Shown piece by piece: positions 34,609-42,442 of a DNA stretch of 50,464 bases. This DNA comes from an uncultured Prolixibacteraceae bacterium (GTDB taxonomy: Bacteria > Bacteroidota > Bacteroidia > Bacteroidales > Prolixibacteraceae): assembly GCA_913063265.1 (NCBI GenBank), contig CAJXZG010000030.1:1-50464 (forward strand), written 5' to 3'. The notes below the pieces were generated by a model. That model worked only from the letters and a program-made list of their open reading frames with translations. It did not search any database and had not been told where the DNA came from. Both the position numbers and the translations under genes were made by a program. The first letter of the stretch is position 1; each line of letters begins with the position of its first letter.

Positions 34609-34629
34609 TGTCGGAAGACTGAAGCAGTG
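34609..34629. repeat. Heptamer repeat between the TlpA-like gene and grpE
   Basis: TGTCGGA, AGACTGA and AGCAGTG run head to tail. They are variants of the heptamers found after secA at 8709-8761. Confidence 0.5.
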
Positions 34630-34680
34630 AAATTATTGATTATTATCCTTTCAAATACTATTCAGTTTTAATTATACTTT

Positions 34681-35196
34681 CTATTTTACATATTTAGTAA
34701 TAGCAGCTTCCAAAGCAGGCCCCCGCAATCCTTTTGCTACAATGACACCATTCCCGTCAATAAGGAAATTGGTTGGTATACTGCGCACGCCATAAATGGC
34801 AGCATGTTTCGAATTCCAATACTGTAAATCACTGATGTGGTATGGCCATGAAAGTTTGTCGTCTGCAATTGCTTTTTGCCAGGCTGATTTTGTTCTGTCA
34901 AGCGAAACGCCAAAAACTGTAAATCCTTTACCATTGGTAAATTTTTTGTCTTTGTATTTGTTGTAAGTGGCCACCACATTAGGATTTTCTCTTCGGCAGG
35001 GTGGGCACCATGCCGCCCAAAAATCAAGTAGCACAAGTTGCCCTCTTGTATCCGAAAGTTTTATTACTTCGCCATTAGGGGTTTTACCGGTAAGTTCAGG
35101 AGCTTGGTTTCCAATGTTAATACCAACTTTTTGCTTTGCAAAAGTAAATGCCGTTGCAAAAATTAAAATCGACAATGTAAGTACGAACTTTTTCAT
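34681..35196 (-). CDS. Exported TlpA-like thioredoxin-fold protein
   Basis: 171 aa. A signal peptide (~1-20) precedes an AhpC/TSA-Redoxin-type thioredoxin fold. The active site is W-C-P-P-C in D-F-W-A-A-W-C-P-P-C-R-R-E-N, a CPPC motif typical of reducing TlpA/ResA-type proteins. The cis-Pro loop appears in S-I-P-T-N-F-L-I-D. It likely keeps periplasmic thiols reduced, possibly feeding apocytochromes or the exported MsrB at 19488 (inference). It lies 63 bp downstream of murA on the same strand. Confidence 0.92.
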   Translation of the reverse strand: MKKFVLTLSILIFATAFTFAKQKVGINIGNQAPELTGKTPNGEVIKLSDTRGQLVLLDFWAAWCPPCRRENPNVVATYNKYKDKKFTNGKGFTVFGVSLDRTKSAWQKAIADDKLSWPYHISDLQYWNSKHAAIYGVRSIPTNFLIDGNGVIVAKGLRGPALEAAITKYVK

Positions 35197-35259
35197 ATTT
35201 AAAATCTTATTTTTTTAACGAATATAATATCTTGTTTGTTTATAGAAAGTCAGATATAT

Positions 35260-36570
35260 CTAGTTATTATCTCGTGAAATATTACCACCTATTTTATTGA
35301 GCCGTTTGTCAATTGCTTCATAACCACGGTCAATTTGTTCAATGTTTTCTATTACGCTTTTACCATTGGCCGACATGGCTGCAATCAAAAGGGCTATCCC
35401 GGCTCTGATATCAGGAGAACTCATTTTTGTTCCTCTTAAATTATGGCCTCTGTTTAATCCAATTACCGTTGCCCTGTGAGGGTCACAAAGAATAATCTGA
35501 GCCCCCATGTCAATCAATTTATCGACAAAAAACAAACGGCTTTCAAACATTTTTTGGTGAATAAGAACACTTCCTTTTGCCTGTGTTGCCACAACAAGAA
35601 AAACACTTAACAAGTCAGGTGTCAGACCAGGCCAGGGAGCATCCGAAATTGTCATAATCGAACCATCGATGTATGATTCTATTTCGTATTCTTTATTTCC
35701 GTTTATAATTAAATTATCGTCTTTTTGTTCAATTTTTATTCCCAGTTGGCGGAAAGAAGCCGGAATTATACCAAGGTGTTCAATTCCAGCATTTTTAATG
35801 GTTATATCAGAATCAGTCATGGCAGCCAGTCCAATAAAACTTCCAACTTCAATCATATCAGGTAATATACGGTGCTCACATCCTCTTAATGAATTTACAC
35901 CTTCTATGGTTAACAGGTTTGATCCGATTCCTGAAATTTTTGCACCCATAGAAACCAACATTTTACTTAGTTGTTGAAGATAGGGCTCACATGCGGCATT
36001 ATAAATCGTTGTTGTTCCTTCAGCCAGTACGGCTGCCATCATAATATTTGCTGTTCCTGTTACCGAAGCCTCATCCAAAAGCATATACGAACCTTTTAAT
36101 TTGGATGCGGTTACAGAATACCAGTGTTTTTCTGAGTCGAAAGAAAAAGATGCCCCAAGTTTTTGCAAGCCTATAAAATGTGTATCCACACGTCTGCGGC
36201 CAATTTTATCACCGCCCGGTTGAGGTATAAAAGCCTGACCAAAACGTGCCAGCAAAGGTCCAACAATCATAATTGATCCTCTCAGGCTAACAGCTTTTTT
36301 AGCAAACTCATGACTTTTGAGAAAATCGATATTTACATTTGCAGCATTAAAACTATATGAGCCTTTTTCGATTCTTTCAACTTCCACCCCCAAATTACCC
36401 AGAATTTCAATGAGCTTTAAAACGTCTCTGATTTCCGGGATGTTTTTAATAAATACCTGCTGATCTGTTAGCAAGGTTGCACATAATATCTGAAGAGCCT
36501 CATTTTTTGCGCCCTGTGGTTCAAGTTCGCCATTTAACTTGTTTCCACCTTCTACAATGAAAGTTGACAT
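35260..36570 (-). CDS. murA: UDP-GlcNAc 1-carboxyvinyltransferase MurA (Asp active-site variant)
   Basis: 436 aa. It transfers enolpyruvate from PEP to UDP-GlcNAc, the first committed step of peptidoglycan synthesis. The conserved Lys22 appears in Q-G-A-K-N-E-A-L. The active-site loop reads P-G-G-D-K-I-G-R-R-R-V-D-T-H-F, with Asp121 where E. coli MurA has Cys115. The Cys-to-Asp form, known from mycobacteria and Chlamydia, keeps activity but cannot be alkylated by fosfomycin. Later motifs include the L-D-E-A-S-V-T-G-T-A-N-I-M-M-A-A segment. It follows the DUF4290 gene on the same strand, a pairing I associate with Bacteroidota. Confidence 0.96.
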   Translation of the reverse strand: MSTFIVEGGNKLNGELEPQGAKNEALQILCATLLTDQQVFIKNIPEIRDVLKLIEILGNLGVEVERIEKGSYSFNAANVNIDFLKSHEFAKKAVSLRGSIMIVGPLLARFGQAFIPQPGGDKIGRRRVDTHFIGLQKLGASFSFDSEKHWYSVTASKLKGSYMLLDEASVTGTANIMMAAVLAEGTTTIYNAACEPYLQQLSKMLVSMGAKISGIGSNLLTIEGVNSLRGCEHRILPDMIEVGSFIGLAAMTDSDITIKNAGIEHLGIIPASFRQLGIKIEQKDDNLIINGNKEYEIESYIDGSIMTISDAPWPGLTPDLLSVFLVVATQAKGSVLIHQKMFESRLFFVDKLIDMGAQIILCDPHRATVIGLNRGHNLRGTKMSSPDIRAGIALLIAAMSANGKSVIENIEQIDRGYEAIDKRLNKIGGNISRDNN

Positions 36571-36694
36571 TTGAAAATGTTAATTGAATAATTTATTATC
36601 TAATTATTGGTTAATATCTTCAGTTTATGGTAGATTTTTTCAAAAACTTCTAATTGGATTGTAGACTGAAGTTAAAAAGAATTGTAAATTTTTA

Positions 36695-36714
36695 TCTTCT
36701 GACTTCAGACTTTC
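36695..36714. repeat. Inverted copy of the heptamer repeat between DUF4290 and murA
   Basis: On the minus strand the segment reads AGTCTGA followed by AGTCAGA and AG, the same heptamer family as at 8709-8761 and 34609-34629. A further AGACTGA occurs at 36663-36669 on the plus strand. Confidence 0.5.
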
Positions 36715-37308
36715 CTATTTCTTTTTGTACTTTTTCTTTTTCTGTTTCTGATTGGAAGGGGCTTTCACATCAACCAATTTAAAATCTTCGCTGCTGAAAT
36801 TCAGTTTACCTCTTGAAAGTTCTTTTAAGTCCTGAAAAATCTTATCATCTTCAACTCCATCTTTGTTCCAGGCAACATAAGATTTTTTCATATGATTGGC
36901 CAGCAATTCAATTAAGGCCATTTTTTCTTCTTCAGGAAGTTCCAGTTCCGATGCTTTCCTTATCAGCATTTCCATAATATTCCCGTAATGTTTATATCTG
37001 ATATTGCTTTCGTGATAAGGTATGATATTGGGTTTTTCTGTAAGAATATCAGGGGTAGGGGGATCATATGGATAGTCAATGTCCAGTTTAAATTCGGACA
37101 TAATTGCAAGATGGTCCCATAGTTTATGTTTAAACTCAGCAACATCTCTGAGGTAAGGGTAAAGATTTCCCATTACATCAATTACAGTTTGAGCCGATTT
37201 ATTTCTCTTATCCCGGTCTTCAATGGTAAACAGGTAGTCAACCATGTTTTGTATATTTCTTCCGTATTCAGGTAACGGGAGTTTTTTTCTTTGTGAATTA
37301 TAATCCAT
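36715..37308 (-). CDS. DUF4290 protein
   Basis: 197 aa, soluble, mostly helical. The N-terminus M-D-Y-N-S-Q-R-K-K-L-P-L-P-E-Y-G-R-N-I-Q and the Y-P-Y-D-P-P-T segment identify the Bacteroidota-specific DUF4290 family. The tail is a run of Lys with Gln (~185-197), suggesting nucleic-acid or membrane-surface contact. Function is unknown; its constant place upstream of murA hints at an envelope role (inference). A well-formed promoter lies upstream. Confidence 0.88.
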   Translation of the reverse strand: MDYNSQRKKLPLPEYGRNIQNMVDYLFTIEDRDKRNKSAQTVIDVMGNLYPYLRDVAEFKHKLWDHLAIMSEFKLDIDYPYDPPTPDILTEKPNIIPYHESNIRYKHYGNIMEMLIRKASELELPEEEKMALIELLANHMKKSYVAWNKDGVEDDKIFQDLKELSRGKLNFSSEDFKLVDVKAPSNQKQKKKKYKKK

Positions 37309-37379
37309 GTTATATATCTTTTTGATAACTTTTTAATTTGCAATAAGCGACAGGGGCCATTTATCAGTCGAAACTTGTG

Positions 37380-37409
37380 CAAAACTAATTATTTCCAGCC
37401 AATTCACAA
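37380..37409 (-). promoter_or_regulatory. Promoter of the DUF4290-murA unit
   Basis: On the minus strand TTG (complement of 37407-37409), a 19-nt spacer, then TAGTTTTG (complement of 37380-37387) match the Bacteroidota consensus in both boxes and spacing. Confidence 0.6.
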
Positions 37410-37433
37410 TTTTTTATTGATTTGCTTCATCTT

Positions 37434-39755
37434 TCATTTTATTTTCAATTTTGCAAATTTTAATAAAAGTTGTTTTTGTCCTGCCCCGTGAAAATAAATA
37501 GTTGCTTTTATATTGGGCATTTCACCTTCAATATTTATTACCTTGCCTTCACCAAACCGTTGATGTTCGACTACCATCCCAGGTTGAATTTTAGAAGGAT
37601 CATCTCCGGTAAATGAGGCTTTATTGCTACTTTCTCTTAGCGAAACGAGTTTTTTCCCTAAAATGTTTTGTTGACGAACTGAATTTACTCCTGTCATCGG
37701 TTTAGGTCTGGTCATTCTACGGGAATGATTTTCTATTTCGCTTTGATATGAGTTCTTTCTTTCATTTTGCCTTAAACCATTTGAATTGGATTGATTAAGA
37801 TATACCGGGTCCAATTCTTCCAGAAACCTGCTGGGTGAGCAAAAGTCAAGATTTCCCCACCGATACCGTTGATTGGCATAGGTAAACCAGGCATTTTCCT
37901 GAGCCCTTGTGAGGGCCACATAAAATAAACGTCGTTCTTCTTCCAGTGCTTCCAGTGTTTGTTTTTCCCCCTGTCTTTGCGATGGGAAAAGGTTTTCTTC
38001 CATTCCAACTACAAACACATTTTTAAATTCAAGCCCTTTGGCAGAGTGCACGGTCATTAAGGTAACTTTGTCACGATCTTCTTCTTTTTCAGTATCCTGG
38101 TCTGTCAGAAGTGCTACATCCTCAAGGTAGTTTTCTAATCCTCCGGGTTCACCTGTTTCCAGCGCATTAATGCTAAATTCCTGGATACCATTCAATAATT
38201 CCTGAATATTTTCATAACGGCTTACTCCCTCAGGAGATTTGTCGTTATAAAGTTCTACTAAAATACCGGTTTCTTCAGCAATTTTTTTCGAGGCATTATA
38301 AGCATCGTTTTCTTTTGTCAGGGTTTGGAAGTTTTGGATGGTATCAACAAATTTTGAAATTTTTGTAACGGTTCCTTTATTTAATCCAATCTGGTTTGCT
38401 GAATCTAAATTTTCTATAATGCTCCATATTGATGATTCGTTAGCTATTGCAGCATTTTCTAGTTTCATTAATGTTGTCGCACCAATACCTCGTGCCGGAT
38501 AATTGATAATTCTTTTCAGTGCTTCATTATCTGCCGGATTGATTGTCATTCGGAAATAGGCCAGTAAGTCCTTAATTTCCTTACGTTGATAAAAACTAAG
38601 GCCACCGTAAATTTTGTAAGGTATATTTCTTTTTCTCAGTGCTTCCTCAAAAATCCTCGATTGAGCATTGGTTCTGTACAGAATAGCATAATCAGAATGT
38701 TTGTAATGATCCCGTAGTTGAGTTTCAGTAATTTCCTGTACAACGAGGAATCCTTCCTCATTATCGGTAAGGGCAGACAACACTTTAATGGGATTTCCTT
38801 CTTCTTTTTTAGAAAAAACCTTTTTGGGAATCTGTTTTTTGTTTTTCGCGATAATACTGTTTGCCGCGTTTACAATGGTTTGTGTTGAACGGTAATTTTG
38901 TTCGAGTTTAAAGATTTTATGTTCCGGGTAATCGTTTTTAAAATTTAGAATATTTTCGATTCTTGCACCCCGAAAAGAATAAATACTTTGGGCATCGTCT
39001 CCTACTACACAGAGGTTTTTATTTTTCGAAGAAAGTTTTTTTACAATAAGATATTGTGCATAGTTGGTATCCTGGTACTCGTCAACCAAAACATAATCGA
39101 AGCGTTCGAGATATTTTTCGAGCACTAACGGATGGTCACGAAAAAGAATATTTGTTTTCAGCAACAAATCATCAAAATCCATAGCTCCCGATAAAAAACA
39201 CCGTTTTACATATTCCTTGTAAATTTCTGAAATTGCCGGCATTCGCATATTTTTATCAATAAGCCTTATTTCGGAAGTGTTGGCATAAACATTTGGAACA
39301 ATCAGGTTGTTTTTGGCTTTCGATATGCGTCCGGCAACCACATTGGGTTTATAAATTTTATCATCCAAACCAAGACTTTTAATAATCGTTTTTATCAAAC
39401 TTTTACTGTCAGCACTATCATATATTGTATAATTTGAAGGATATCCTAAAACTTCGTGTTCAGCCCTGAGGATTCGTGCAAATATACTGTGAAAAGTACC
39501 CATCCAAAGGTATCTGGCCATTTTTTCGCCGGCAACAGCAGCAATTCGTTCTTTCATTTCGCGGGCTGCTTTATTGGTAAATGTAAGCGCTAATATGGTT
39601 GACGGACGAACACCTTGCTTCAAAAGATGTGCAATACGATAAGTCAAAACACGGGTTTTTCCTGAACCGGCTCCTGCAATTATTAATGCCGGTCCTTCTG
39701 TCCGGATTACTGCTTCATGTTGAGCTTTATTTAATTCCTGTAAATAGTCTAGCAC
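37434..39755 (-). CDS. UvrD/PcrA-type DNA helicase
   Basis: 773 aa with a GTG start (complement of 39753-39755), supported by a -7 box 29 bp upstream. It is a superfamily 1A 3'-5' helicase for repair and displacement of proteins from DNA. Motifs: L-N-x-A-Q at the Q motif, I-A-G-A-G-S-G-K-T (Walker A, ~26-34), L-T-F-T-N-K-A-A, D-E-Y-Q-D-T-N (Walker B), G-D-D-A-Q-S-I-Y-S-F-R-G-A (motif III), L-E-Q-N-Y-R-S-T, V-T-L-M-T-V-H-S-A-K-G-L-E-F and V-A-L-T-R-A. The C-terminal ~90 residues form a Tudor-like tail as in PcrA (H-Q-R-F-G-E-G-K-V). Confidence 0.95.
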   Translation of the reverse strand: MLDYLQELNKAQHEAVIRTEGPALIIAGAGSGKTRVLTYRIAHLLKQGVRPSTILALTFTNKAAREMKERIAAVAGEKMARYLWMGTFHSIFARILRAEHEVLGYPSNYTIYDSADSKSLIKTIIKSLGLDDKIYKPNVVAGRISKAKNNLIVPNVYANTSEIRLIDKNMRMPAISEIYKEYVKRCFLSGAMDFDDLLLKTNILFRDHPLVLEKYLERFDYVLVDEYQDTNYAQYLIVKKLSSKNKNLCVVGDDAQSIYSFRGARIENILNFKNDYPEHKIFKLEQNYRSTQTIVNAANSIIAKNKKQIPKKVFSKKEEGNPIKVLSALTDNEEGFLVVQEITETQLRDHYKHSDYAILYRTNAQSRIFEEALRKRNIPYKIYGGLSFYQRKEIKDLLAYFRMTINPADNEALKRIINYPARGIGATTLMKLENAAIANESSIWSIIENLDSANQIGLNKGTVTKISKFVDTIQNFQTLTKENDAYNASKKIAEETGILVELYNDKSPEGVSRYENIQELLNGIQEFSINALETGEPGGLENYLEDVALLTDQDTEKEEDRDKVTLMTVHSAKGLEFKNVFVVGMEENLFPSQRQGEKQTLEALEEERRLFYVALTRAQENAWFTYANQRYRWGNLDFCSPSRFLEELDPVYLNQSNSNGLRQNERKNSYQSEIENHSRRMTRPKPMTGVNSVRQQNILGKKLVSLRESSNKASFTGDDPSKIQPGMVVEHQRFGEGKVINIEGEMPNIKATIYFHGAGQKQLLLKFAKLKIK

Positions 39756-39783
39756 AATATTTTAGTTTATTCAAATAAAAAGA

Positions 39784-39791
39784 CAAAAGTA
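39784..39791 (-). promoter_or_regulatory. -7 box of the helicase gene
   Basis: TACTTTTG on the minus strand matches TAnnTTTG and lies 29 bp from the GTG start, supporting that start. No clear -33 box. Confidence 0.45.
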
Positions 39792-39941
39792 AAAGATGTT
39801 CACCGGATTTATTTGTTTTGATCCCCTGTTTTATCAACAAAGTTAAAACAGTCCAAATTCAGGTTCTGTTTGGATTTTTATTTTGAAGCACGCAATTAAA
39901 TTAAAATTATACGTTAATATTGTAGTCAAATTGGATGTTTT

Positions 39942-41225
39942 ATGAAAATCGGAAAGTTATTGTTTTTTGCCTTAATGATTGTATTGCCGGGATTGGTAAA
40001 TGCACAAATTTCAGCCCCGGGAAAATCTGGTTCAGACAGAACCAATTATCCTGTTTTTAACGAAGTCGACAGCATTTATGTTTTTTGTACTTTAAATGAC
40101 GGAGAGAATATTGCAGCACTAAGAGGAAACACTGATTTGACAGGGAACAAGACTTTTTTTTGGGAAAAGTATAATTCTGCGGTCGCTGCTTTTGAACCAT
40201 ATTTTACTGAAGATTCAGATTTGCAATTCTCTGAAATAACCGGTTTGCCGGATGGGGGTTACCGCTTAACAATTACGCAGGGAAATGTTTCAGTTATTGA
40301 AAGAGCGTGGGTTTTTAATAGTTGGTATAATACTGAAGCAAGCATTCCTGAATCGAATTGCGATTGGTTCAGGTTAAACGGAGAATATACAGAGGCCGAT
40401 TTGAAATATTATGATTTGGTTAGCAATGCGGAGGTTGATTTAATGAAAAATACGGCTGTTCAATGGCTGGTGGGAAACGAAGTTATTTCAGAATTACTAA
40501 GTCCGACTATCTATGATCCTCCAACAAGTAATACCAATTATACATTCCGTGTTTACGATAAGTATAGTTGTCAGAATACCAGCACAGTTACGTATAATTC
40601 AATCGTTACTAAAGCAGATTTTTCAGTTGATAAACAAGGAGGTGAAGCTCCTCTGGTTGTGACCTTTACAAATAATTCTGAGAACGGAATTCCCGGAGCT
40701 TATGAATGGTTCTTTTTTCGTAATTTGGATGAAATTAAAAAAGAATCGGAAACGTCACCGGGTCCAATCGACAGCATTGAAGTTGTTGTTTACAATGATA
40801 GTCCGGTATATACCTACGAATATTCGGGAACATATATGGTAAAATTAGTATCTAAAAACAGCGATTGTACAGATACAGTTTACTTAAAAGACTACATTCT
40901 GGTTGATACGTCCTTTATTGCTGCCCCAAACGTTTTTACACCGAATGGTGATGGCACCAACGATTTGTTTGTTGTAAAATTCTGGTCGATGGAAAGTATT
41001 AAAATTGATATTTTTAACCGTTGGGGAAAAAGGGTTCATCATTGGGAAAGTGAAAATGTGCGAGGATTTGAAGGAACCTGGATGGAAACGGTTTGGGATG
41101 GCAGAGGAATGGGAGGTCGGTATGCTAGCCCGGGAGTATATTATTGGGTAGCAGAAGGAACAGGGCGCGATGGACAAAAACGGCACACCAAAGGTTTTGT
41201 CCATCTATTTCGGGGCAAAGATTAA
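39942..41225 (+). CDS. Secreted protein with PKD-like domain and type-B T9SS sorting domain
   Basis: 427 aa. A signal peptide (~1-21, L-V-N-A-Q) is followed by an unassigned beta-rich region (~30-220), a PKD-like domain (~225-320; P-L-V-V-T-F-T-N-N-S and Y-S-G-T-Y-M-V-K-L), and a gliding-motility-type CTD (~330-427) with P-N-V-F-T-P-N-G-D-G-T-N-D and F-N-R-W-G-K-R-V. This last domain directs T9SS export of SprB-like surface proteins. The gene stands alone, with no PorP/SprF partner beside it, although type-B cargo often has one. The protein is probably surface-bound; function unknown. Confidence 0.88.
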   Translation: MKIGKLLFFALMIVLPGLVNAQISAPGKSGSDRTNYPVFNEVDSIYVFCTLNDGENIAALRGNTDLTGNKTFFWEKYNSAVAAFEPYFTEDSDLQFSEITGLPDGGYRLTITQGNVSVIERAWVFNSWYNTEASIPESNCDWFRLNGEYTEADLKYYDLVSNAEVDLMKNTAVQWLVGNEVISELLSPTIYDPPTSNTNYTFRVYDKYSCQNTSTVTYNSIVTKADFSVDKQGGEAPLVVTFTNNSENGIPGAYEWFFFRNLDEIKKESETSPGPIDSIEVVVYNDSPVYTYEYSGTYMVKLVSKNSDCTDTVYLKDYILVDTSFIAAPNVFTPNGDGTNDLFVVKFWSMESIKIDIFNRWGKRVHHWESENVRGFEGTWMETVWDGRGMGGRYASPGVYYWVAEGTGRDGQKRHTKGFVHLFRGKD

Positions 41226-41257
41226 TTAAATGCAGTCCTGAAACCGGATTTTAATTT

Positions 41258-42190
41258 CTAATTCTTCACATTCATTTCCGGTTCTTTAGGAAATACATTG
41301 TATTCATCACCAAACTGAGATAGAAATTCAATACTGAATGCTCTTATTGTGTAAGAAACCGGTAATAAAACTACTGCTCCGATATATGGTATTGCCAGTA
41401 AAAGGAGACCAATACAGCAGGTTAATAGAGCAAAGAAAATCACAGCTATTACAATCCCTATACCAAGTACAAAATAAAATAATCCAAATAGGATAAAACT
41501 GAAAATATTTTTGGCGAGTAAGGATAAAAACTGTGACCAACCATTTAAAATTCCAACTCTGTTTTTAAACATAATAGGAATAACAAAGCTGTCAACAAAT
41601 GTAGAGATATAACCAAAAACAATAATGTAGGCAATCAGAATCAGTACTAATCCCGCAATTGAACCCAAAACAGCAAGCTGATCAAAATCTCCAAAGAATA
41701 GCATTTTTGCGGTTAAAAAGCAATGGACCAAAAATGCCATAAATGAAAGAAATGTAACCCAGCCATAAAAGAAGTTCCAAAGAAACAATGAATTTCCTTC
41801 TTTTCGGTATTCGTGCCATGGAATACTTATGTCAGATTTTTCAAGTGCAACATTATGAAGAAACATAAACTTTCCTCTTGAACTTATCCAAACCAGAATT
41901 GTGACAATGATGAAAATTAATATCAGACCGGCAATGATTAAACCAAACCAAAGCGGATTTTCCAAAAGCCATTCATGTGCTGTTTGAGGGAAATTGAAAA
42001 ACTCAACCCAGTCAGTTTTGTCATTAACATTTGTGTTTCCACTTCCGCTTCCTCCATTGCAATCGGTTAGTCCTGCCAACCAGGCAGTGAATCCAATTCT
42101 AAACCATTTTGTTATATCAAAGGGTTGAAAAAGAGCTTTTTTCATTCGGTTCCATCCTTTGGATAATGGAAGGCTGTAGCTGATACTCAT
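41258..42190 (-). CDS. Polytopic membrane protein of unknown function
   Basis: 310 aa. An N-terminal amphipathic region with S-L-P-L-S-K-G-W-N-R-M and a Cys/Gly/Asn-rich loop (~43-60) is followed by about six hydrophobic helices (~80-105, ~135-165, ~175-205, ~225-250, ~250-285). It resembles uncharacterised 'glycerophosphoryl diester phosphodiesterase membrane domain'/DUF4013-like proteins of Bacteroidota, but I cannot assign it confidently. It is convergent with the T9SS cargo gene. No catalytic motif was seen. Confidence 0.7.
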   Translation of the reverse strand: MSISYSLPLSKGWNRMKKALFQPFDITKWFRIGFTAWLAGLTDCNGGSGSGNTNVNDKTDWVEFFNFPQTAHEWLLENPLWFGLIIAGLILIFIIVTILVWISSRGKFMFLHNVALEKSDISIPWHEYRKEGNSLFLWNFFYGWVTFLSFMAFLVHCFLTAKMLFFGDFDQLAVLGSIAGLVLILIAYIIVFGYISTFVDSFVIPIMFKNRVGILNGWSQFLSLLAKNIFSFILFGLFYFVLGIGIVIAVIFFALLTCCIGLLLLAIPYIGAVVLLPVSYTIRAFSIEFLSQFGDEYNVFPKEPEMNVKN

Positions 42191-42380
42191 TATTGTACAA
42201 TTTGGTTTTTGTACAAGTTACGGAATTTCAGCCTTATAATAAACATAATGAAAAGAAAAGTCGGGTTCCTGATTTGCTTAAATAATATATTTGTTTTCCT
42301 AAATTTATACAGACATGGTCTAAGTTAACATTTGCGATAATTCCAGTTCAAATTAGAATGAATTAGCTGTAAAAACAAAA

Positions 42381-42402
42381 CCCCGGTCTTTTCAGACCGA
42401 GG
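42381..42402 (-). terminator. Terminator of the EF-G2-like gene
   Basis: CGGTCT (42384-42389) and AGACCG (42394-42399) are extended by CC/GG outside one mismatch. On the minus strand TTTTGTTTTT follows. It lies 41 bp past the stop. Confidence 0.8.
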
Positions 42403-42442
42403 CTTCAGATTAGATCTATAGTAATATGGATTAGAAAAGTCT

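Noticed and set aside
39795..39840. TTGAT...ATCAA pair before the T9SS type-B gene as an FNR box
   Set aside because: The half-sites are separated by 10 nt rather than 4, which does not fit FNR dimer spacing.
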